DNA from: Acidimicrobiia bacterium
GTDB taxonomy: Bacteria; Actinomycetota; Acidimicrobiia; Spongiisociales; SHLN01
Length of the DNA stretch: 16,666 nucleotides
NCBI GenBank assembly: GCA_030624805.1
Contig: JAUXJL010000009.1
Span: 1 to 16,666, forward strand
Direction of reading: 5' to 3'
Below, in pieces: positions 1 through 5,945 of the stretch (positions are counted from its first letter, which is position 1; every line of letters starts with the position of its first letter). The translations under genes and the position numbers were made by a program. The notes under the pieces were generated by a model, which saw only the letters and a program-made list of their open reading frames with translations, ran no database searches and was not told the origin of the DNA.

Positions 1-42
1 AGTCGCCAGTCGCCAGTCGCCAGCTGCCAGTCGCCAGTTATC
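1..42. repeat. Heptanucleotide tandem repeat, left arm
   Basis: Six consecutive 7-bp units begin at the window edge: AGTCGCC three times, then AGCTGCC, AGTCGCC and AGTTATC. The array is cut by the edge, so its full length is unknown. The same family in reverse complement (GATAACT, GGTAGCT, GGCGACT) is found at 144-219, making this the left arm of an inverted repeat. No coding function is visible. Confidence 0.85.
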
Positions 43-171
43 TCTGTGGGTGAACCCCGCACCGAAGAGGCAATCACCCTCATCTGTCGCTCCTGCTATC
101 GAGCGCCATAGTTGCCTCTCCGCGGGCCAGCCTCGCGTTGACAGATAACTGGTAGCTGGTAGCTGGCGACT
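1..171. repeat. Long imperfect inverted repeat downstream of nuoD
   Basis: Both arms pair in the same order from outside to centre. The heptamer arrays (1-42 with 144-171) come first, then AGTTAT/ATAACT, CCCGC (56-60) with GCGGG (122-126), AGAGGCAA (66-73) with TTGCCTCT (112-119), and CGCTC (88-92) with GAGCG (101-105) around an 8-base loop. The whole could fold as one interrupted hairpin or cruciform. It lies 3' of nuoD on the minus strand, so it may help end or stabilise the nuoABCD transcript. No U-run typical of an intrinsic terminator follows. A MITE-like or other intergenic repeat is the alternative. Confidence 0.7.
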
Positions 172-221
172 CTTCGTAGCTGGTAGCTGGTGGCTCTTAC
201 TCTCTGATAGCTGGTAGCTGG
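144..221. repeat. Heptanucleotide repeat, right arm
   Basis: GATAACT, GGTAGCT, GGTAGCT and GGCGACT run without a break at 144-171. GGTAGCT and GGTGGCT follow at 182-195, and GATAGCT plus GGTAGCT at 206-219, separated by short spacers of CTTC and CTTACTCTCT type. The array stops seven bases from the nuoD stop codon and therefore forms the immediate 3' untranslated region of nuoD. It is the inverted counterpart of the array at 1-42, with extra copies. Confidence 0.85.
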
Positions 222-227
222 ATTTGC

Positions 228-1433
228 TCATCGATCCACGTCTCCGAGGACGAAGTCAAGGCTCCCCAACAACGCGATGATGTCGGGGACGATAAGGCCC
301 TTGAGCGCCCAGGGGAGGATCGAAAGGTTGGAGAACGAGGCGCTCCGGATTTTGAGCCGGTAGGGAATACGCCCACCATCCGAAACCAGGTAATAGCCCA
401 TCTCGCCCTTTGGGTTCTCAGCCCGGACGTAGGTTTCTCCCCTCGGAACCTTGATAACCCGCGGAACCTTGGCCTGGAGCGGTCCGGTCGGAATCGCCTC
501 GATTGCCTGAGTCACGATCCGCGCCGACTGGCGGATTTCCTCGAGGCGGACCTGATAGCGATCGAAGCAATCACCATTCTCGGCGGTCACCACGTCGAAC
601 TCGTACTTGTGATATGGCAGGTAGTCCTCGTGCTTCCTGAGGTCGAACGGAACACCGGACGCTCGGAGGTTCGGTCCCGAAACTCCGTAAGCGGCGGCCT
701 TGTCGGCTGGGATCGGCGCCACACCTTTGGTGCGTGCCATGAAGATCTCATTGCCCAAGACGAGCGTGTCCATGTCGTCGCACACTGCGACGACTTTGTC
801 CATGGCTGCCCGGGTTCCCTCTAGAAAGCCCTGCGGCAAATCCTGGGCGACCTTCTTCTGTGTTGTCCCGCCGCCGGCGGCCGGCTTAACACCGCCGATG
901 CGATTGAAGTTGGGATGGAATCGACCTCCGGTAACAGCCTCGATGAGCTCGAGGACGTGTTCACGCTCCCGCAGTGCGTGCATGAGCGGGGTAGCGGCTC
1001 CGAGCTCGAGTGGGTACGAAGAGAGGAACACGAGGTGGGAGGCGATGCGGGCCAGCTCGGTGAGGATGAGACGGATAGACAGGGCCCGCTCGGGCACCTC
1101 GATCTCCATGAGCCGCTCGATGGCGGTCATGAGTGGGATCTCGTTTGCGAATCCCGAGACCCAGTCGATGCGGTTGACCAGGGCGGTGATCTGGGGGTAG
1201 GTCCGCACTTCCGACAGTTTCTCGTACCCGCGATGCATGTACCCGATGACCGGCTCGACGTTGGTGATGCGCTCTCCGTCCAGTTCAGCAACCAGCCGAA
1301 GCACTCCATGAGTCGACGGGTGTTGAGGACCAATGTTGAGCGTCATCCCGGGCGTCTGAAGCTCGACAGAAACGGCAACCTCTGAGACGTGGGCGGCGGC
1401 GAGGGGATCGAGGGGATCCAGCGTCTGGCTCAC
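228..1433 (-). CDS. nuoD: NADH-quinone oxidoreductase subunit D (49 kDa)
   Basis: This is the 49-kDa subunit of the complex I Q-module. With NuoB it forms the quinone-binding pocket beside cluster N2, on the cytoplasmic side. The 401-residue protein has the N-terminal signature NIGPQHPSTHGVLR at about residues 33-46, whose HxxHG loop faces the quinone head group, and a GYMHRGYEK motif near residue 64. It ends in the family-typical GSLDFVLGDVDR. Length and ends match stand-alone NuoD, so NuoC and NuoD are not fused here. The GTG start overlaps the nuoC stop by four bases (GTGA), and a purine-rich GGGGACGATGAG lies upstream. About 27 N-terminal residues precede the conserved domain. It is the last gene of nuoABCD. 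nuoE does not follow; repeats do. Confidence 0.97.
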   Translation of the reverse strand: MSQTLDPLDPLAAAHVSEVAVSVELQTPGMTLNIGPQHPSTHGVLRLVAELDGERITNVEPVIGYMHRGYEKLSEVRTYPQITALVNRIDWVSGFANEIPLMTAIERLMEIEVPERALSIRLILTELARIASHLVFLSSYPLELGAATPLMHALREREHVLELIEAVTGGRFHPNFNRIGGVKPAAGGGTTQKKVAQDLPQGFLEGTRAAMDKVVAVCDDMDTLVLGNEIFMARTKGVAPIPADKAAAYGVSGPNLRASGVPFDLRKHEDYLPYHKYEFDVVTAENGDCFDRYQVRLEEIRQSARIVTQAIEAIPTGPLQAKVPRVIKVPRGETYVRAENPKGEMGYYLVSDGGRIPYRLKIRSASFSNLSILPWALKGLIVPDIIALLGSLDFVLGDVDR

Positions 1434-2227
1434 GACTCATCGTCCCCGTCCTCGGCCGTTTCATCTCCCTGGGGGGAATCACCCTGGGGCATAGCCTGTC
1501 CTTGCGCCACGCCGGCAACACCTTCGGCGTTGCTTGGGAGTTGCTCCGCAACTCCTTCTTCTCTTACGGCTGCCGCCTCGCCGGCAACTCCTTCTGGTTC
1601 AACCTCGGGGTTTTCGGTGCTCGGCATGTCCTCGACGTCCACCATGCCGGGCCAGGGTTTGATCTCGCGACTCAGCAAGGGGAACGTCTTCCGAAGGGGA
1701 TATCCCTCGAATTCGTCCGTGAGGTAGAGCTTGCTCAAGTTCGGGTGGCCTTCGAATTCGATGCCAAACATCTCGGCAGCTTCCCGTTCGTGCCAATTGG
1801 CGCCACCGAACATGCCAACCAGGGTGGGCAGGCGAGCATCGTCCTTGGGGAGATCGGTGGAAATGGTCACCGAATCGTTGGTCCGAGTGCTCGAAAGCCG
1901 AACGATGACCTCGTATCGCTCCTCAACAGCCTCTTCTAGCGGGTCACCAACGGCAACTTCGTTGCTCCAATCGACCGCTGACAGAAACGAGAAGAACTCC
2001 AGGTCGGCGCCATCGCGGACAGCCTGGACGGCTTCGATCCACCGGGCGCGGTCAACTCGAACTTTGGCGTTCCCGAAGTCGGCCGACCACGACTCAGCTC
2101 CGGCGAGCTCGGCGATCCGAGCGGCCAGGTCGGCGGTACCAGAATCGCCGGCCGGCTCCTCTCCTGCCGACTCTGCAGGAGCCTCCCCGGTCTCGACGGC
2201 CGGTTCGTCAGGTGAGTTGGTGGTCAC
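1430..2227 (-). CDS. nuoC: NADH-quinone oxidoreductase subunit C (30 kDa), extended tails
   Basis: This 30-kDa subunit of the complex I Q-module packs against NuoD and NuoB. The conserved domain spans about residues 30-200. It contains WHEREAAEMFGIEFEGHP (145-162) and the signature LTDEFEGYPLRKTFPL (169-184). Two regions are unusual. About 30 acidic, Ala/Pro/Glu-rich residues come first. A tail of about 64 residues follows, rich in Ala, Gly, Glu and Asp, with EGVA at 212, 224 and 235 and PQGD at 247 and 252. Residues 225-230 (GVAEQL) are encoded by a palindromic repeat also found between nuoG and nuoH. The GTG start overlaps the nuoB end by 20 bases, and GGAAACAGC lies just upstream. A shorter form from an internal start cannot be excluded, but no strong site is visible. 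Confidence 0.95.
   Translation of the reverse strand: MTTNSPDEPAVETGEAPAESAGEEPAGDSGTADLAARIAELAGAESWSADFGNAKVRVDRARWIEAVQAVRDGADLEFFSFLSAVDWSNEVAVGDPLEEAVEERYEVIVRLSSTRTNDSVTISTDLPKDDARLPTLVGMFGGANWHEREAAEMFGIEFEGHPNLSKLYLTDEFEGYPLRKTFPLLSREIKPWPGMVDVEDMPSTENPEVEPEGVAGEAAAVREEGVAEQLPSNAEGVAGVAQGQAMPQGDSPQGDETAEDGDDES
1532..1555. repeat. Intragenic copy of palindromic repeat in nuoC
   Basis: Bases 1537-1555 are GGAGTTGCTCCGCAACTCC, an 8-bp stem with a TCC loop. They are identical to both full copies in the nuoG-nuoH spacer (13408-13426 and 13504-13522). The flanking GCTTG at 1532-1536 keeps the match going: 23 of 24 bases agree with a junction of the truncated middle copy and the full copies. 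It lies in frame in the nuoC tail and encodes GVAEQL, the same peptide frame as in the spacer. The partner GC-rich hairpin of the spacer unit is absent here. Confidence 0.8.
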
Positions 2228-2705
2228 GCTGTTTCCACTTCTCTTGAACGTCTTCGGTGGTGATCATCTCCTGCAGCAGCACAATGCCTTCCATGAGCGC
2301 CTCGGGCCGCGGAGGGCAGCCGGGCACGTATACGTCAACAGGAATGATCTGGTCGACGCCTTTGGTCACCGAATACGAATCCCAATACGGCCCGCCGCAG
2401 TTGGAGCACGAACCCATAGAGATGACGTATTTGGGGCTTGGCATCTGGTCATAGAGACGCCGCACTGCCGGAGACATCTTGTCGGTGACGGTCCCGGCCA
2501 CCACCATGAGATCTGCTTGTCGAGGCGAGGCCGGCAACGGAATGATGCCGAAGCGCATGAAGTCATAGCGCGGCCCGGAGGCAGCCATCAGCTCGATCGC
2601 GCAACAAGCCAAACCGAACTGGAAAAACCACAGTGAATATTTGCGCGACCAGTTGAGTAGCCACGACAGCGGCTTGGGGGCTCCGAACCGCTCGATTACT
2701 CCCAC
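2208..2705 (-). CDS. nuoB: NADH-quinone oxidoreductase subunit B (PSST)
   Basis: NuoB carries cluster N2, the last iron-sulfur centre before quinone, in the Q-module of complex I. All four ligand positions are visible in the 165-residue protein: the tandem Cys34-Cys35 in GLACCAIE, Cys100 in SMGSCSNCGG and Cys130 in VPGCPPRPEAL. The conserved SPRQADLMVVAGTVTDKM region (about residues 60-77) follows the family pattern. The GTG start overlaps the nuoA stop by ten bases, with AGGGGG about a dozen bases upstream. The coding end overlaps nuoC by 20 bases, so translation of the three genes is probably coupled. Length is normal for the family. Nothing is missing. Confidence 0.97.
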   Translation of the reverse strand: MGVIERFGAPKPLSWLLNWSRKYSLWFFQFGLACCAIELMAASGPRYDFMRFGIIPLPASPRQADLMVVAGTVTDKMSPAVRRLYDQMPSPKYVISMGSCSNCGGPYWDSYSVTKGVDQIIPVDVYVPGCPPRPEALMEGIVLLQEMITTEDVQEKWKQRDHQLT

Positions 2706-3061
2706 TTCAGGACCCCCTTACGAATGGTGTACAGCAGTCCCATCAGCAGTATGCCGATGAAAATGAACATCTCCCACAAGGCAAAGGCTCCAAGCGTTTC
2801 CAGCTGGAGGGCCCATGGAAAAATGAATACAGCTTCGACATCGAAGATGAGAAAGAGCAGAGCGAATACGTAATAGCGGATGTGGGTCTGGCTATACGCG
2901 CCACCAATTGGGTCGATGCCGGACTCGTAGGTCTCCAGCTTGGCAGGGGTTGGATCGCTCGGGCGGATGAGGGATGCCACACCGAGCAACAGCCCAACCA
3001 GAACAGCGCCAAAAGCGCCGAAGGCGAGCACGGTCAGGTATTGGTCAAAGTACTCCGACAA
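2696..3061 (-). CDS. nuoA: NADH-quinone oxidoreductase subunit A
   Basis: This small membrane subunit sits at the junction of the peripheral and membrane arms, close to the quinone entry site. Three hydrophobic helices are evident (about residues 9-32, 62-85 and 94-111). The loop signature YESGIDPIG lies at 45-53 and the acidic pair of FDVEAVFIFPWA at Asp74/Glu76. I chose a TTG start at 3061, giving 121 residues, which fits the family. AGGAG lies five bases upstream, and a TATACT -10 box is centred at about 3101. An in-frame ATG at 3109 would add 16 residues (MPILVAVRRPAG...), but it falls upstream of the predicted transcription start and has no helix-like character. It is the first gene of the nuoABCD unit. 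Confidence 0.93.
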   Translation of the reverse strand: MSEYFDQYLTVLAFGAFGAVLVGLLLGVASLIRPSDPTPAKLETYESGIDPIGGAYSQTHIRYYVFALLFLIFDVEAVFIFPWALQLETLGAFALWEMFIFIGILLMGLLYTIRKGVLKWE

Positions 3062-3066
3062 CCTCG

Positions 3067-3071
3067 CTCCT
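3067..3071 (-). promoter_or_regulatory. Shine-Dalgarno site that fixes the nuoA TTG start
   Basis: Reading the minus strand, AGGAG is followed by the five bases CGAGG and then TTG. This spacing is close to ideal and decides for the TTG over the upstream ATG at 3109. Confidence 0.65.
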
Positions 3072-3098
3072 CGGCCTGCCGGGCGACGGACTGCGACG

Positions 3099-3104
3099 AG
3101 TATA
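3099..3104 (-). promoter_or_regulatory. Candidate -10 box of the nuoABCD promoter
   Basis: The minus strand reads TATACT here, five of six bases of the sigma-70 consensus TATAAT. A start about seven bases downstream (near 3092) would leave a leader of about 30 bases before the TTG at 3061. No convincing -35 hexamer is seen 16-18 bases upstream; TCTGAG is the best placed and is poor. The assignment rests on the -10 box and position. Confidence 0.45.
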
Positions 3105-3429
3105 GGCAAGGAGGGGTGTGGCTCAGAAGCTCATGCCGATCGGGCCGGACGGCCTTTTTATGCCTTCCAACCACCCTACGCGACCACGGCTGCGCTGACG
3201 AGTGGCGGCGGCCGGGCGGAGTACCCAGTAGGACAATGGTGATGGTGTCCGTTGCCGACATCACTGCCGCGGCATTCAACCCTCTCACCGTACGTTTCCT
3301 TCGAGTGGGTCGCGGCTCTGACACGACTACACGCCTGTAGCTAGTGATGGCCGTTGCGGCCTTGACGATTGGCATCATAAAAGCCGAGATACCTCGTGAA
3401 GCAGCCGTCTAATCGGCGGGCAGCTGGTG

Positions 3430-3450
3430 TAGTGAGTGCCCGCCTCACTA
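3430..3450. promoter_or_regulatory. Operator-like dyad before the phosphodiesterase start
   Basis: TAGTGAG (3430-3436) and CTCACTA (3444-3450) form a perfect 7-bp inverted repeat around a 7-base spacer. It ends 11 bases before the ATG at 3462. TAGCTT (3449-3454) overlaps its edge and would be correctly placed as the -10 box of a leaderless message starting at that ATG. A repressor site is one reading. A dyad this short can arise by chance in a window of this size. Confidence 0.3.
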
Positions 3451-3461
3451 GCTTGGACACG

Positions 3462-4550
3462 ATGATCCGAGCACCCGATTACGCGGGTGGCAGCCTGGTC
3501 AATCTCATGGCCGAATTGGAGGGACGGCTTGGTGGCGCTCCGCTGCTTCCCCGCTTGCAGAATTCCCTGGCGGCGGCGATCCCCGACGCACCCACTTATG
3601 TGCTTGTCATGTTCGATGGGCTCGGTGCCGCCCAGCTCAACCACCCTGCCGCAACTCTTTCAGCCGACCAGGCAGGCACGATCGACGCTGTGTTCCCCAC
3701 CACAACAACCGTGAGCCTGGCCACCGTTGCCACCGGGCTGCCGCCGTCGCAGCATGGGCTGCTCGGTTACCAGCTGTGGATGCCCCAGGTCGGCCACGTG
3801 GTCAATACGATCAAGTGGACCACGCTGTGGGGGGAACCACTCGAGCTCGACACGTCCGTCATGCTCCCCATACCAAACTTGTGGGAGCGTCTGGCGGCGT
3901 TAGGGAGGGAGCCGATCACAGTTCAGCCGGGTCATTTCGCCGGTTCCGGGTTGTCGAGAGCCCTCTACCGGGGATGCCGATTCGAGCCGGTATTCACAGA
4001 GGATGAGGTGGTTGCCGCAACCGTCGACCTGGCCGGTGAGCCGGGCCGGCTGATATTTACGTACGTGCCCCATGTCGACTTCGCCGCCCACTCCTACGGC
4101 CAGAACTCGGCCGAATACGTCGAGTCGCTAACGGTGGCCTCTCGTATTTGGGACGGCATCGCCAACCGGCTACCAAGGACCGCAGTGATGGTTGGGACCG
4201 CCGACCACGGCCATGTCGACTTCGCTGAATCAAAGCGAGTACGTATTCCCAAGGAGCTGGAGAAGGACCGGACCTTCTATGGCGATAGCCGGGTCATGTT
4301 TGTGCGAGGAGAGGAGTCCCCGGAGTTTGCGGCCTTGCCTGCCACGTGGATCGATGCCGAAGAGATCCTGGACTGGTGGGGGCCACCACCCTTTCACGAG
4401 ACATTCAACGATCGGGTGCCAGATGGCGTGTTGTTGTCAGACGACGACTCCGTGCTCTTGCATGCGCACAGTGACAAACGGCTCATCGGGCAGCACGGTG
4501 GTCTCATGGATGAGGAGCGCGAGGTTCCTCTGCTGGTCGGCGGCAAGTAA
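3462..4550 (+). CDS. Alkaline-phosphatase-superfamily phosphodiesterase/nucleotide pyrophosphatase
   Basis: This is a metal-dependent hydrolase of the type I phosphodiesterase/nucleotide pyrophosphatase family, 362 residues from the ATG at 3462. The ordered active-site motifs are present: metal-binding Asp52 in VMFDGLG, the nucleophile region FPTTTTVS with Thr80-83, Asp206 and His210 in PHVDFAAHS, Asp248-His249 in TADHGH, and His345 in GQHGGL. These fit a two-metal site with a threonine nucleophile. No signal peptide or membrane helix is evident, so a cytoplasmic location is likely. The substrate cannot be told from sequence. An upstream in-frame GTG at 3396 would add 22 residues but has a poor ribosome site and reads through the dyad. 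The ATG places the typical PDYAGGSLVNL opening at the N-terminus. It is divergent from nuoA and convergent, 6 bp apart, with the bactofilin-like gene. No link to complex I is implied. Confidence 0.87.
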   Translation: MIRAPDYAGGSLVNLMAELEGRLGGAPLLPRLQNSLAAAIPDAPTYVLVMFDGLGAAQLNHPAATLSADQAGTIDAVFPTTTTVSLATVATGLPPSQHGLLGYQLWMPQVGHVVNTIKWTTLWGEPLELDTSVMLPIPNLWERLAALGREPITVQPGHFAGSGLSRALYRGCRFEPVFTEDEVVAATVDLAGEPGRLIFTYVPHVDFAAHSYGQNSAEYVESLTVASRIWDGIANRLPRTAVMVGTADHGHVDFAESKRVRIPKELEKDRTFYGDSRVMFVRGEESPEFAALPATWIDAEEILDWWGPPPFHETFNDRVPDGVLLSDDDSVLLHAHSDKRLIGQHGGLMDEEREVPLLVGGK

Positions 4551-4556
4551 GGCTGG

Positions 4557-5897
4557 TCAACTGTCGCTCGGCACGTCGAGTCCCAGGAGCTGCATTCTCG
4601 GGCCCGGTTCCGAAAGGTGGGATGGGTGTGAGACGTGTTCGGACTCGAGATTGCGTCCGGAGGCTCGCCATGCCTGCCACATGCTCAGCGTCCAGGCTCC
4701 CATCCCCCAGATCACAAACAGAAGGTAGATGAGGAATCCAGCGATTGGGATGAGGCGGAGAAGCCGCCACGCGAACGCGGCTACGAGGAAGGATCCGAGC
4801 AGGCCCTTACCGGTAACGCGACGGCCAAGGGCGGCCAGGGACGGGAGGGCTCCAGCGAAGAGGCCAAACACCCATAGGCCAATCGTCAGGAACGCGACCG
4901 GAGCCAGGACGACTGTGAACAGTGAGAGAAGGGCGGCGACCGGCAGCAGGACGAAAACGCCAAGTCCAACCAGGAGCGTCAAGGCCGGCCGGGACCAGGC
5001 ATTGCCGACTGCTCTTTCGGTGAATCGCGGGAACAGGTGAATGAGCAGTATGCCGGTGAATAGCAGGCCGACGAACCGGAGCATCTGGAATAGCAACCGG
5101 AGCGCCCGCGTCCTGATGTCGGTGGGAATAGGTTGTACCTCGGCTACGAGGCCGAGGTCGGCCGTTGTCGATATTTCGGTCCGGGCCGTCCATCCCCGCA
5201 CGTTCTGACTGATCAGCCCCTGGCGCCAGTTCACGCCTGAACCCACCGTGGCAGAGTCGGTAATCGTCAGCCGATGTATCCCAACGTCGATGGTCTCTCC
5301 CACCGCCCCGTCGACGTAGAGGCCCCACAGCAACTCTCCCCGGAACTCACCTCCTACGGTGCCCGAGTTGCGGGCAGAAACACCGGCAACCAGAACATCC
5401 CGACCGACCGCGCCCTCGACCTCGAGGCTACGCGCCAGAGATAACACATCGTCCCCCACCGAGCCACTCACATCTACTGTCCAGCCAACCGCCCGGACGC
5501 TTCCACCCACTTGACCAGCGATATCCATAGTCCACGCCAGCCCATTCACATCGCCTTCGACGACCCCGTTGATTACCAAGCTCCGAGTCATCACCGTCAG
5601 GTCGCCCTTAATGGTGCCGTCGACCACTACCCGGGAAGCGCCCGCGAACAGATCCTCCTCGATCACCCGACCTTCCTGTACGAACACGGTCCCCGCGGTC
5701 GAGATGGCGCCGACAGGCAGTGGCAGAACAAACGCAATTACCAACCCGACGCTCAACAGCGGAGCGACCAGCCGATGGCGTCCGGTGTCCAGGGCGGCAA
5801 GTCCACAGAATCTCGCCGGACCCCGACTGCGTGGGCTGCCTTCGGACTGCCGTCCGGCACGTAGTCCCACTATGCCCTCGTCCTGTGTCCCGGCCAT
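4557..5897 (-). CDS. Bactofilin-like beta-solenoid membrane protein
   Basis: This 446-residue protein resembles membrane-anchored polymer-forming (bactofilin-type) proteins. A basic N-terminus (1-43) precedes a signal anchor or signal peptide (about 44-66). Residues 80-225 are built of repeating Gly/Val units with patterns such as VVDGTIKGDLTV, LVINGVVEGDVNG and LEVEGAVGRDVLVAG, as expected of a right-handed beta-solenoid. Hydrophobic helices follow at about 268-290, 304-333, 335-352 and 383-408. The C-terminal 35 residues are polar. Role and partners are unknown; shaping or scaffolding at the membrane is an inference from the fold. It starts 48 bp after nuoN on the same strand with no obvious terminator between, so read-through from the nuo operon is likely. 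A small inverted repeat, GCCGA/TCGGC (5902-5915), encloses the AGGA ribosome site just upstream. Its 3' end nearly touches the opposing phosphodiesterase gene. Confidence 0.75.
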   Translation of the reverse strand: MAGTQDEGIVGLRAGRQSEGSPRSRGPARFCGLAALDTGRHRLVAPLLSVGLVIAFVLPLPVGAISTAGTVFVQEGRVIEEDLFAGASRVVVDGTIKGDLTVMTRSLVINGVVEGDVNGLAWTMDIAGQVGGSVRAVGWTVDVSGSVGDDVLSLARSLEVEGAVGRDVLVAGVSARNSGTVGGEFRGELLWGLYVDGAVGETIDVGIHRLTITDSATVGSGVNWRQGLISQNVRGWTARTEISTTADLGLVAEVQPIPTDIRTRALRLLFQMLRFVGLLFTGILLIHLFPRFTERAVGNAWSRPALTLLVGLGVFVLLPVAALLSLFTVVLAPVAFLTIGLWVFGLFAGALPSLAALGRRVTGKGLLGSFLVAAFAWRLLRLIPIAGFLIYLLFVIWGMGAWTLSMWQAWRASGRNLESEHVSHPSHLSEPGPRMQLLGLDVPSDS

Positions 5898-5945
5898 GAA
5901 CGCCGAATCCTCGGCAAGATCAGCACAGAATTACGACGCATCACA

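Larger units (their letters stand above)
3062..3461. other. Divergent intergenic region between nuoA and the phosphodiesterase gene
   Basis: About 400 bases separate the chosen starts of nuoA (minus) and the phosphodiesterase gene (plus). It holds the nuoA -10 box and Shine-Dalgarno site at its left end and a 7-bp dyad next to the phosphodiesterase start at its right end. TTGACG at 3362-3367 resembles a -35 box, but no good -10 lies at the right distance. Open frames inside it are Arg/Ser-rich and look non-coding. No Rex-like or other recognisable redox operator, RNA gene or riboswitch was seen. Confidence 0.6.

Noticed and set aside
1..221. CRISPR or phage attachment site in the heptamer arrays
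   Set aside because: The repeats are 7 bp with no unique spacers, and there is no integrase or tRNA gene nearby.
700..1385. Long plus-strand open frames opposite nuoD (and similar ones opposite nuoC, nuoL and nuoG)
   Set aside because: These are mirror frames of high-GC coding sequence with biased composition (Arg, Ser, Asp or Glu) and no recognisable domain. The minus-strand proteins are conserved throughout.
3143..3159. GGCCGGACGGCC followed by TTTTT on the plus strand, resembling an intrinsic terminator
   Set aside because: The stem is only four or five base pairs and no plus-strand gene ends upstream of it. It lies in the nuoA upstream region, so it is probably incidental.
3034..3378. 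114-codon minus-strand open frame upstream of nuoA
   Set aside because: It is rich in Arg, Ser and Thr, has no domain, overlaps the nuoA start in another frame and runs through the promoter. It is most likely non-coding.
3396..3461. GTG at 3396 as the start of the phosphodiesterase gene
   Set aside because: The ribosome site is weak and the added 22 residues are unlike the family. The ATG at 3462 gives the expected N-terminus. It stays possible but less likely.
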